This document shows positions 9,183 through 18,518 of a stretch of DNA of 64,000 nucleotides, piece after piece. Source of the stretch: Thalassia testudinum (taxonomy: Eukaryota > Streptophyta > Magnoliopsida > Alismatales > Hydrocharitaceae); assembly GCA_037157565.1 (NCBI GenBank), contig JAZHRO010000063.1, positions 154,306,501 to 154,370,500 of the forward strand, in the 5' to 3' direction. Position 1 is the stretch's first letter, and the number at the start of each line of letters is the position of its first letter. Under the pieces are notes generated by a model, which was not told the DNA's origin, made no database searches, and saw nothing but the letters and a program-made list of their open reading frames with translations. The translations under genes were made by a program, and so were the position numbers.

Positions 9183-10422
9183 TTCATTTTTGAATCATTT
9201 TGTCAGCTCTGTGAAATTCTTGTAAATTCTGTTTCTCTTCTTATATATACATAAAAAAAGAAATTTGAATTATAAAGGAATACTTGGACATTAGGACTTT
9301 TCAATCTTAGGAAACATTACATTAGGATCTGAACATAAAGACCCTTCAGGTTTTTAGGCTTAATCAGCCCGGGTATCCACTAAAATGTGGATTTGTTTTT
9401 CGAGTCCTCTCCATTTTGAATACTATTATAATGTGATTAAACAAGTTTTGGTGATAAGTACACGACTTATCAACCCTCCCTCTAATTTAAGGGAACTTTA
9501 AGTCTAAAGCATTTACATACTATCTTTTCACTGGCTTGTTGATCGGCGATTTTAACGGAAATTGGTTAGCTAATGAACCTTCTAGGGTGATATGGCTAGC
9601 AAGTTATCATGGGTAACAGCCCATAGGTAGGTTGTCCAAAGCCCAGTCATTGGACCATTCTCTTCTTACTGCCTTTAGGTAAATCTTAGACCAAGGAAGC
9701 CACCTACTTAAAAAAAAAAAGGAAAAAAGAAAGTCAAAAAGAAAAGAAAAAGAAAAGGAGAAAAGAAAGAAAAAAAAAAAACAAAAGAAATAAGCCACTT
9801 CGCCGCACGAGTATGGCTGGCAAGTTGTCGGTGCTAACAGCGTATCAACGGTTTGTCCAAAACTCAACTCAAGAAATGCACTAAAAATTCCCAAAACACT
9901 TAGGAAGAAGCAGAGAAGTAGAATAAGTCGGGGAGGTGTACACTGGATTCACCCTTGTATTGACCGCATAAAAATAGAAGTAGGAAGAAAGCCATCGGTT
10001 GTAAAGATACACCTTTAGGCAAAACTCTCTTTTTAAGGTCACCTAGAGGTGTAGAAATCCAAAGTCCGTTCTAATTACTGATCAACAAGTCTATCACATT
10101 CACAATAAGATGCTTAGAACTTAGGGTTCTCATCAAATCTTGGGTGGGTTGAATGGCCGTAGAAAGCCACTCTTTAACCCTAAACTCAAAAATCCAAAAC
10201 AAAATTAGAAAAGAAGAAAAAGAGAAAAAGAAATTTTTCTTTGAATAAGGCGAGGGCTTGAGGCAGTTTGCATTTTGGCAGAAACCCGGGCGCCGTTGTG
10301 TCTCTAAATGTTCAGATCTTGAGTAAAAAATTTCTTAATGTTGAAAATAACTTATGCCCAAGTAATCCAACCTAATTCATTTATAAATAGCATGTAGTTT
10401 TTACTAGGGCCTAGCAAAAGAT
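9183..10422 (+). other. E1 3' noncoding region with conserved RNA-structure candidates
   Basis: No ORF is supported. It holds a hairpin ATCCAC/GTGGAT (9375-9392), a perfect 8-bp stem-loop TGATAAGT/ACTTATCA (9452-9472), and two copies of a roughly 58-nt module (9591-9648 and 9811-9868). Each module is framed by CTRGCAA and TTGTCCA, with an inner hairpin around GTAACA. A purine-rich run (about 9709-9790) lies between the modules. The same parts, in the same order, are present in E2, E3, E4 and E6. Confidence 0.6.
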
Positions 10423-10435
10423 AGGCATGGGGGTG
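10423..10435 (+). promoter_or_regulatory. E1 3' polypurine tract
   Basis: GGCATGGGGGTG directly precedes the TGATG start of the 3' LTR, the place where plus-strand DNA synthesis is primed in LTR elements. Confidence 0.85.
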
Positions 10436-11472
10436 TGATGTGCATACATCTGATTAACCTAAAATATCTATTAATGCATGTTATTAGTGTCACATTAGCA
10501 TCATACATTGTAAATAGTGCTTAACATGCATAATCATGCATTTAGATCAAGTTGTATAAATTGTATAGAAATTATCTCCTTTTTATGGTCAAGGACAGGG
10601 CAACTTTTTATCGGGGCCTCGAATCGAAGATCCAAACGTATGGATCTGATCAGGGCGACGATTGAAGTTCAACGACTCTAAGATCGCCCTAATCTGACAT
10701 CCTTAGCACCAGATAGATACCGAGGAACCCTAAAGATCAAGAGCCAAGATGATGTTAATCCACACCTCATACGATAAATCCGATTGCAAGGACAGATTGG
10801 ATTGATGATCGCAGCCTAATGGTGCAAAAATCGATCCAATCTGACATCTGTGGCACCGTCTACAATACTCAGAAGATGGACGGCCAAGATGGTGCCATGT
10901 GGTGCCATCTCAGCCGCCCAACCGGCCCCAAGGACTCGCATTTGCCTTTCCTTCTTCACCCGCCCACTTGATCTCGACCGTTGGATGCTCATCCAATGGT
11001 CATGAAACCGCGTGCATAAAATCACCCGCTTGCCTAAAGAGGTGTAGCGCAGTGGTCGAGCGTCTTCGGGGGAAGAATGGTCGGGTGTTCGAGCTGCACT
11101 ATGCCTTAAATTAAAGAGCGCGCATGGAGTTGTGTGAGCGAGCAGAGCCGTGCGATGCAGGTCATGCAGCACTAAGTGAGCAATAGCGCCCACGCGCGAT
11201 CAGGCATGCAATGCTGAAGCATGATCGCACACCAGCGTGCGGTGCGAGCGAGGATGGTTTAAGCTGTCCGATCTCTTGATCAGATGACTGATATCGCGCG
11301 TACGTGTGCGGGTGTTTTGAGCAGAGAAGAGGAGTGGGTGCGCATGGCGCACGCACATGTCATCCATGACATACCTTTAGTGACATTTAAGTTCGTCACT
11401 AAAGGTCCCATATTAATGTTTTTCAAATTAAAATTTCCAAAATGCCCCCACTCCTTGCAACTATAAAAGGAG
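10436..11472 (+). repeat. E1 3' LTR, first part
   Basis: Matches 811 to about 1850 of the 5' LTR. It includes the tRNA-like module (A-box TAGCGCAGTGG at 11045-11055; B-box-like GTGTTCGAGCT at 11085-11095), the perfect 12-bp inverted repeat at 11373-11406 and the TATA box at 11462-11470. It stops at AGGAG, the target duplication of E2. The rest resumes at 18524. Confidence 0.92.
11373..11406 (+). promoter_or_regulatory. Perfect 12-bp inverted repeat before the TATA box, E1 3' LTR
   Basis: ACCTTTAGTGAC and GTCACTAAAGGT are separated by 10 nt. It is the best preserved copy of an inverted repeat found just upstream of the TATA box in E1, E2, E3, E4 and E6. Confidence 0.65.
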
Positions 11473-12881
11473 TGATGTGCCTTCGTGCGTGTGTGTTAAG
11501 AGGTGTCATTATAGTTGCACTTGATACGTCGGTTTTAAAAGAAATAAACGGAGGTGAGTCCGAGTGTCGATCTCAGGGAGGCGTGGAAATCGGATTTTGT
11601 TTACCACTTGTTGTCACGAAAAAGGCAGAGTTTTGCTTGCGAAAGAGATGGTTTTGAAAAGCGATAGATAGAGAGAGAGTTTTAGGGTTAGAAAGCTCTT
11701 GGTTTTGATCATGCACTTTAAACAGAAATTAAAATGGCAACTAAATGGAAAATAATTTCATTAAACATGCATTCATAGTTCATGGTTTACAACATTAAAT
11801 ACATGCTTCAACAAAAGTAAATGAACGCTTAAAAGAGAGAGAGAGAGAGGTAGAGAGAGTGGAGAGCGACGAGGCAGCCACGGCGGTGGAGGAGGCTCCG
11901 TCGGCGGCTCGTCGTCTCCGGCGATTACAAGAGTGCCTAAGACTAGCTAGGAGAGGAGTGGAGTAGTTGCAAGTGGGAGAGGATGCCTTGAATGGTGGTA
12001 GAAGGGGGTTTAAATAGAGTTAAGGGCTTCCTAAAAGAAGAATGTGCTTTAGCGACATCCAGAACGTCGCTAAAACCGCTTCCAGATACGTCGGTGAAGG
12101 CCTTCTGCCGCCGGTCAGCCGCCCGCCCCTCTCTCTCTTCAGGCACGATCCGTGGATGTCGAACGAGAGCCGTCCGATTGATGATCGGACGGCTGAGATC
12201 CTCCCGCGCCTGCGCTAGGATCGTGCTTCGGGCGCGCGTGCGCGCGCGCGTTTCCGCCCGGCGTGCGCGCGCGCATGGGAAGTGGGGCGCTGTCGTCGCG
12301 CCGCGTGGCGCAATCCTACCCGCTCGATTCTGATCGCGCGGCTCAATTTTGCCGCGCCCTTCGCCCGCAAGTGATTTCCGCTCCGCTCGATTCGAACGCG
12401 CGTCGCCGCGACGCGGGCGTGCGCGCTAACCGTTGCACCACGCCCGCGCTTTGTCGCGGCGACCGCGGGCGAGCGCGCGGATCTCGGCCGTTCGATCGAA
12501 GATCAACGGCCGAGATGCGTCGTTGGCTGGCTTGGGGGCGTGCGAGCGACGGGAGCGGGGCGATGTGGCGCGTTCTAGGCCGTTGATCTCCAGATCAACG
12601 GTCAGGATTTCTTGGGCCCATTGTGGGAGCTCCGGATGTCGAATTTGGCCGATCTTGAGTCCGTTAGACTCCGTTCGTCGTCCTGAATCCATCCGTGCGG
12701 TCCGATTGCTCATCTGAGGCCTGCTTTGACAAATGCTTTACACAAATGGCCATTAATACAGTTTATAAGCAATCTTGGTACTTGATGCATGCAATGCTCC
12801 TATTCTACTTTATGTTGTGCCTTTTATTCTAAAGATGGGCCATATTCAACCTAATTACTACCCCCTTGCGTGGTGTTATCA
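11473..12881 (-). repeat. E2 3' LTR
   Basis: On the plus strand it runs TGATGTGCC..GTGTTATCA and is almost identical to 17108-18518. It holds a CpG-rich core (about 12080-12580) with alternating CG runs. It also has inverted repeats at 12048-12074, about 12166-12196, 12481-12512 and 12573-12600. The minus-strand TATA-like TATTTAAA lies near 12010. ORFs on both strands here recur in the other LTR simply because the LTRs are copies. Confidence 0.93.
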
Positions 12882-12895
12882 TACCCCCATGCTTA
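12882..12895 (-). promoter_or_regulatory. E2 3' polypurine tract
   Basis: On the minus strand AGCATGGGGGTA directly precedes the TGATAACACC LTR start. Confidence 0.8.
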
Positions 12896-14104
12896 CTCCT
12901 TGCTAGTCCCTAGCAAGGTTTATTCTAGCCTTTATTTCTTTGGCGAATTCAAGAAGTAATTGCTTAGGCACTTCGTTACTTGTCAATAAGAGGAACTATA
13001 CGAAGATCTTAATCTACAAAGACTAAGCCGCGCCCAGGTGTCTGCCAAAATACGAATCGCCCGAATCCTTGCTTTGTATATATAACTATACTTATGTATA
13101 CGTATATATCTATATATGTCTTTTTAGAATTTTTAGAATTCAGTGTGGGTTGGTAACTTTTTACAGCTACCCAACCTACCCAAAACTCGGTCAAAACCCT
13201 AAGTGCTAAGAATCTTGGTGTGAATGTTGTGATAGACTTACTTAACGGTAATTGAGACAGACTTCGAGTTTCTACGCCTCTAGGTGACCGGAAAAGAAAA
13301 TAAATTTTTGCCTGAATGTGTATTTGTTCGATTGGTAGCTTTCTCCCTACGTTCATTTTACTTAGGGTCAACACAAGGATTTTCCAGTGTATATCTCCCC
13401 GGCTTGTACTACTTCCCCGCTTCTTCCTTAGGTGTTTTTGGTCTTCTTTTTTTGTGCAAATATTGAGCTGGGCTCTGGACAACCGACCAATGGGCTGTTA
13501 CCCACGATCACTTGCCAGCCATACTTGTGCGGTGAAGTGTGGTTTATTTTCTTTTCTTCTTTTTCCTTTTTCTTTTTTTTTTAATTATTATTACCATTAT
13601 TTTTTTTACGTAGGTGGCTTCCCTAATCTCAAATGTACCTAGAGGCAGCGAAAAAGAAATGGCCTGCGGCTGGGTTCTGGACAACCTGCCAATGGGCTGT
13701 TACCCACGACAACTTGCCAGCCATACCACCCTAGAGAGTTCATTAGCTACCCAATTTCTGTCAAAATCTCCGAGAAGTGAGTCTGTGCAGAAATGTGTGC
13801 AGATGCTTAGACTCAAAGTTTTCCTGAGTTAGAGGATGAGTTGATAAGTCGTATACTTATCACCTTATTTAGTAGGTGGATTAGAATAGCTTAAAGTTGC
13901 CAGGACTCGCCACTAAATCTATATTTTAACGGACAACAGGGCTGATTAAGCCTGAAGGCCTGAAAAGTCTAAGTGTTTAAGTTCTTTTTGTATTATTTCC
14001 CACTATTGACAAGTTTCTAATACCTAAGTTTTTCTTCCTAAATTCAATTTTTTTTTTTTTTTATTCATTCAGACTGATTAATTAAGCTCAGGATTATGCA
14101 ATTT
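12896..14104 (-). other. E2 3' noncoding region with conserved RNA-structure candidates
   Basis: On the minus strand, in order: the TGATAAGT/ACTTATCA stem-loop (13842-13862), structured module A (13669-13726), a pyrimidine run on the plus strand (purine on the minus), and module B (13466-13524). Both modules have a TGGG/CCCA inner stem with loop TAACAG. There is no gene, and the layout matches E1. Confidence 0.6.
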
Positions 14105-14142
14105 ACCATCCCCCCATGCTTAAGTTGGACAATGTCCTCATT
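14105..14142 (-). promoter_or_regulatory. Internal polypurine tract (E2)
   Basis: On the minus strand AATGAGGACATTGTCC leads to TTAAGCATGGGGGGATGG, about 1.2 kb before the 3' polypurine tract. It is the same block as in E1, E3, E4 and E5. Confidence 0.55.
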
Positions 14143-14246
14143 GGCAGATTCATGGATGCAGAAGGGTTTAAAAAGATAGTACCTGAGTGACATAGACTAC
14201 CAGATCAGTCTGAATCCGCTGGGTTGCCTCCCAGGAAGCGCTGAGT

Positions 14247-15989
14247 TTAACGCCTCCAGCTGGGCGGTGCACAAACAGGAATGACTTGGGTCAAGAAGAT
14301 ATGTTCAAAATTAACCAAACCCAAAATCAGAAGTCCACAGATGCGAATAAGGTTGTGGTGGAGTCCCATTCCTAAGGGGCGGGAATTCTGTAACAGATAT
14401 ATCATGCATGCCCGTGTCAGATCCTCTCTTAGTTTGTGGGCATGCAAACAAGTTGTTGTGGACGAACGCACCCCAAATATGACGTGCCAAACACTAAAGA
14501 TGTAGGTCTTATATTCAGCTTGTGTCCCCATAAAATTGTAATCCATCGAAAGTGTATCAATTCTAGTGCATTCGGGTTGCGGGATCTTTATTCTGGTAGG
14601 GCAAGTAACAAAGTCCAGAGTTTCATACTGAGCCCTACAACCAAGCATGAGTCTTCTCTTCAAAGACGAATCCATCTCTTCCGCAACTATGGTTTCATTG
14701 CTCATTCCCTCCAAGACCTTGATCTCAAGAATATTTTCTTCAACCTCTGTATCAGATTCACTGTTTGGGGTTGCATTAGAGGTAGGGTCAATTTCATCCT
14801 CTAGATCATATTCTTTCTCTCGGCCCTCCTCCAAATTTGTGATGGGGATTCTAACCGATTCATAATCAATTTCTTTGAAATTGTAACTCCATTCTCCATC
14901 TCCGACGTTGGCTGCTACTCCCACCGGATTACTTGTCTTGAGCCGATTAGATTCAGATTCCAAGGTCTCTCCCCTCACCTTCTCAGTTTCCTCCTGATGT
15001 TTGTTCTCAATGCTCCCCAAATTGTGTTCCAAGGAATCCTTACTGTCCTTATCCACTGAGCTATCCAACTCCTGAGGGGTATCAATGGTGGACTGAACCA
15101 AATCAGGATGACTAGGTGTAGTCCAATTGATCATGGTAGGTCCTTGCTTTATGAATTCCATGAATGGCGTTGTATGCAACAACTTTCTTTGGCCTTCTTC
15201 CCCCAATTGTTGGAACAACTCCAACATGGCATGTTGCCCTTTAACCAATTCTTGATTCTGTCTGTGTAGTTCTAACTGGAGGTTATCAAGAATTGACATG
15301 GTGTCATTTGGTGTCCTTTGGATTTCCTCCTTGAAATCCAGGTTAAGAGAGTATGGTTGAGGTTGTGGATCAGAATCCATATTGGTGTTTAAGTTCTTGG
15401 GTGGGTCCTCTATTCTATCATGTTCAGGGTCCAGTTCTTCAAGAGGAACCATTCTCTGTTTGGTCCTACTCCAGAATAGTTGAGGTTCTAAGTCCTCCTC
15501 CCAGTCAGATTCTTCATTAGGGGACCAAATCAGAGGTTGATGATCCTGGGCTTGCCTAGATTTCTGAGCATTTTCTGATTTCGATTTGTCTAGAACTCCT
15601 TCTAATCCAAAGGTCAAGTAGGCAAGGTTGTTGAATTCAGATGACCTTTCTTGGTTATTATCCTGAGATGGGTAGGGTTCTTGGTGTTCTCCTAAAGTGT
15701 AGGTCCTATCATAGTAGAGCGGGTCGGACCTAAATGAGGAGGCATCGTGAGGACAATCGAGATATGGAGCCCCACAATTTGAATCGTACCCTTGGGTGGC
15801 TATGTTAGGTGTATTCCAATAAGAGGTTGGTGCAGTTTGGTCATAGTTGGGCCAAGAGGGATATTCCAGGTTGCATCCCCAACTTGGTGGTTGGTTAGCC
15901 CAAGTCGGCTGTGGGTATGGTCTACTTGGGTTAGCATACAAATCCTGTTGGGGGTAATTTGGGTAAGATGGATAGGCATTGAAATCCAT
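14247..15989 (-). CDS. E2 unknown protein (580 aa), replaces gag-pol
   Basis: I do not recognise this protein. It is open for 580 codons in an element with almost identical LTRs. I take the start at 15989 (MDFNAYPSYPNYPQQ) because the equivalent E4 frame starts in the same place (MNPSTYYMHSRSF); the frame itself is open 88 codons further upstream into the conserved noncoding leader. The N-terminus is rich in Tyr, Pro, Trp and Asn. The middle is acidic, with a likely helix near LDNLQLELHRQNQEL that resembles LDNLQIEL in the E1 gag tail. The C-terminus has GMGLHHNLIRICG, matching E4. No zinc knuckle, protease, RT or integrase motif and no clear signal peptide are seen. It may derive from gag, or be a separate accessory protein. 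Confidence 0.7.
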   Translation of the reverse strand: MDFNAYPSYPNYPQQDLYANPSRPYPQPTWANQPPSWGCNLEYPSWPNYDQTAPTSYWNTPNIATQGYDSNCGAPYLDCPHDASSFRSDPLYYDRTYTLGEHQEPYPSQDNNQERSSEFNNLAYLTFGLEGVLDKSKSENAQKSRQAQDHQPLIWSPNEESDWEEDLEPQLFWSRTKQRMVPLEELDPEHDRIEDPPKNLNTNMDSDPQPQPYSLNLDFKEEIQRTPNDTMSILDNLQLELHRQNQELVKGQHAMLELFQQLGEEGQRKLLHTTPFMEFIKQGPTMINWTTPSHPDLVQSTIDTPQELDSSVDKDSKDSLEHNLGSIENKHQEETEKVRGETLESESNRLKTSNPVGVAANVGDGEWSYNFKEIDYESVRIPITNLEEGREKEYDLEDEIDPTSNATPNSESDTEVEENILEIKVLEGMSNETIVAEEMDSSLKRRLMLGCRAQYETLDFVTCPTRIKIPQPECTRIDTLSMDYNFMGTQAEYKTYIFSVWHVIFGVRSSTTTCLHAHKLREDLTRACMIYLLQNSRPLGMGLHHNLIRICGLLILGLVNFEHIFLTQVIPVCAPPSWRR

Positions 15990-17084
15990 GGAGGGATGCG
16001 GGAAGAACAGATGAGAGAGAGTTGTGCACCCAATCAAACAAACAAGCCTAATCCTTATGGTGTATTCCTTAGGAGACCTAGAAATCTCACAAAGGTTGAT
16101 TAAGTCCGTAAACACTGGACTCCCCTTCCCAAGGCTAATCTGGCCAGGTTGATTACGAGGGGATTGCAGGGAAGGTTCTTCCTTTGGCTTGCGCCTCCGG
16201 TTCCATAGAGCCCACAACCGCGGTCGTTTGACACTGCCCCGCAGCCTAGCCACCAGATTCTACCAAGGGAATGAAAGCCAAGTGCCTAGCGAACAAAACC
16301 TCACCTTTTGAGACTTAACTCAGTCCTGCCTAGGGCACGTCTACTCAGTTTTAACGGGTTAGGATAGTGCTTGTGCTTAGGGTAATGTGATGAGGCGTTG
16401 ATTGGGGTGGTGCCTCTTAATTTTCCACTTTTCAAGGTGTGTGCTTCTATAAAACAGGGTTTTCAAGCAAGAATTTTTAGGGTGTGGTGTCTTTTAATGT
16501 TTTATCCTTACTTTAGTGTTTTTTAGGGTTGACGTGTCTTAATGCTTTCAGACAAGTTTCAATGGGCATGTCAAGTTTTGCACACAATTTGATGAAAGTG
16601 GATTTCCTTTTTCTTCTGTAGAGGCTCTAAAAACCCTAGTGTACTCATCCTAAAGATCGTGCAGCTTCTATTAGATGAGTTAGTTTTTAGGGTTGAGTGG
16701 TGCGGCCCAGGTCAACTCACGGTGGCTTCGCAAACACCACTCAAGAGAGAAAGAAAAGAACACTCCAAGAATTTGTCCAGTATATTAGAGTGTACATTTT
16801 TTTGTAGGGTGGTGTGTTAAGAATGTGGGTCAAGCAATCATTCGCCACGCCAATTTTTTTCAGTTTTTATGATTTTTTTAGCTTTTTCACGCAAGCAAAC
16901 AATGAGAGAGAGAGAGTACTCACTATCGGTCCTCGAGGCGCCTACTTCCTTGCTACCATAGTGGAATGCGTCGCTTCGCCGTCCATGCGCCGAATTCCTG
17001 CAACCGTCAAGTAAAAAGGAAAATAGGGCATTAGACGATATGAGAATGAAGGTGGAATGGAGGTGATAAAACAAATCCGTTGCC
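15990..17084 (-). other. E2 untranslated leader
   Basis: On the minus strand GGTTGCAG ends at 16998, 87 nt after the primer site, as an acceptor-like site. A conserved block at about 16160-16258 carries GGGGCAGTGTCAAACG and ACCGCGG, then GGAACCGGAGGCGCAAGCC, as in E1, E3 and E4. The rest shows no supported gene. Confidence 0.55.
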
Positions 17085-17102
17085 TCCCCGGCAATGGCGC
17101 CA
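17085..17102 (-). other. E2 primer binding site (tRNA-Asp type)
   Basis: On the minus strand TGGCGCCATTGCCGGGGA lies 5 nt inside the LTR end. It differs at one base from the expected tRNA-Asp complement. Confidence 0.9.
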
Positions 17103-17107
17103 AAAAC

Positions 17108-18518
17108 TGACGTGCCTTCGTGCGTGTGTGTTAAGAGGTGTCGTTATAGTTGCACTTGATACGTCGGTTTTAAAAGAAATAAACGGAGGTGAGTCCGAGT
17201 GTCGATCTCAGGGAGGCGTGGAAATCGGATTTTGTTTACCACTTGTTGTCACGAAAAAGGCAGAGTTTTGCTTGCGAAAGAGATGGTTTTGAAAAGCGAT
17301 AGATAGAGAGAGAGTTTTAGGGTTAGAAAGCTCTTGGTTTTGATCATGCACTTTAAACAGAAATTAAAATGGCAACTAAATGGAAAATAATTTCATTAAA
17401 CATGCATTCATAGTTCATGGTTTACAACATTAAATACATGCTTCAACAAAAGTAAATGAACGCTTAAAAGAGAGAGAGAGAGAGGTAGAGAGAGAGTGGA
17501 GAGCGACGAGGCAGCCACGGCGGTGGAGGAGGCTCCGTCGGCGGCTCGTCGTCTCCGGCGATTACAAGAGTGCCTAAGACTAGCTAGGAGAGGAGTGGAG
17601 TAGTTGCAAGTGGGAGAGGATGCCTTGAATGGTGGTAGAAGGGGGTTTAAATAGAGTTAAGGGCTTCCTAAAAGAAGAATGTGCTTTAGCGACATCCAGA
17701 ACGTCGCTAAAACCGCTTCCAGATACGTCGGTGAAGGCCTTCTGCCGCCGGTCAGCCGCCCGCCCCTCTCTCTCTTCAGGCACGATCCGTGGATGTCGAA
17801 CGAGAGCCGTCCGATTGATGATCGGACGGCTGAGATCCTCCCGCGCCTGCGCTAGGATCGTGCTTCGGGCGCGCGTGCGCGTGCCCGTTTCCGCCCGGCG
17901 TGCGCGCGCGCGTGGGAAGTGGGGCGCTGTCGTCGCACCGCGTGGCGCAATCCTACCCGCTCGATTCTGATCGCGCGGCTCAATTTTGCCGCGCCCTTCG
18001 CCCGCAAGTGATTTCCGCTCCGCGTGATTCGAACGCGCGTCGCCGCGACGCGGGCGTGCGCGCTAACCGTTGCGGCACGCCCGTGCTTTGTCGCGGTGAG
18101 CGCGGGCGAGCGCGCGGATCTCGACCGTTCGATCGAAGATCAACGGCCGAGATGCGTCCTTGGCTGGCTTGGGGGCGTGCGAGCGGCGGGGGCGGGGCGA
18201 TGTGGCGCGTTCTAGGCCGTTGATCTCCAGATCAACGGTCAGGATTTCTTGGGCCCATTGTGGGAGCTCCGGATGTCGGATTTGGCCGATCTTGAGTCCG
18301 TTAGACTCCGTTCGTCGTCCTGAATCCATCCGTGCAGTCCGATTGCTCATCTGAGGCCTGCTTTGACAAATGCTTTACACAAATGGTCATTAATACAGTT
18401 TATAAGCAATCTTGGTACTTGATGCATGCAATGCTCCTATTCTACTTTATGTTGTGCCTTTTATTCTAAAGATGGGCCATATTCAACCTAATTACTACCC
18501 CCTTGCGTGGTGTTATCA
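17108..18518 (-). repeat. E2 5' LTR
   Basis: The partner of 11473-12881, with only scattered base differences and a 2-bp difference in length. The inverted repeat TTTAGCGAC/GTCGCTAAA is at 17685-17711. On the plus strand it ends GTGTTATCA before the AGGAG duplication. Confidence 0.93.

Larger units (their letters stand above)
11473..18518 (-). mobile_element. E2: young non-autonomous Athila-derived LTR element with one unknown ORF
   Basis: Bounded by two nearly identical LTRs (1409 and 1411 bp) and the duplication AGGAG (11468-11472 and 18519-18523). It is inserted 2 bp after the TATA box of the E1 3' LTR. On the minus strand the order is 5' LTR, tRNA-Asp primer site, leader, one 580-codon frame, post-coding block, internal polypurine tract, 3' noncoding region, polypurine tract and 3' LTR. 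No gag, protease, RT or integrase wording is present, so movement would need proteins from a partner element. The intact LTRs and open frame point to recent insertion. Confidence 0.93.

Noticed and set aside
9709..9790. Poly-A tail of a LINE or processed pseudogene
   Set aside because: The purine run recurs in the same place between the two RNA-like modules of every element, so it belongs to the LTR element 3' region.
11992..12717. Overlapping 94-113 codon frames on both strands in the E2 LTRs, repeated at 17629-18354
   Set aside because: They recur only because the LTRs are copies. High GC content lowers stop frequency on both strands, and no family features are seen.
14247..16253. Start of the E2 protein at the first Met of the frame (16253)
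   Set aside because: The first 88 codons overlap the leader block that is conserved as noncoding sequence in E1, E3 and E4. The E4 homologue starts at the position equal to 15989.
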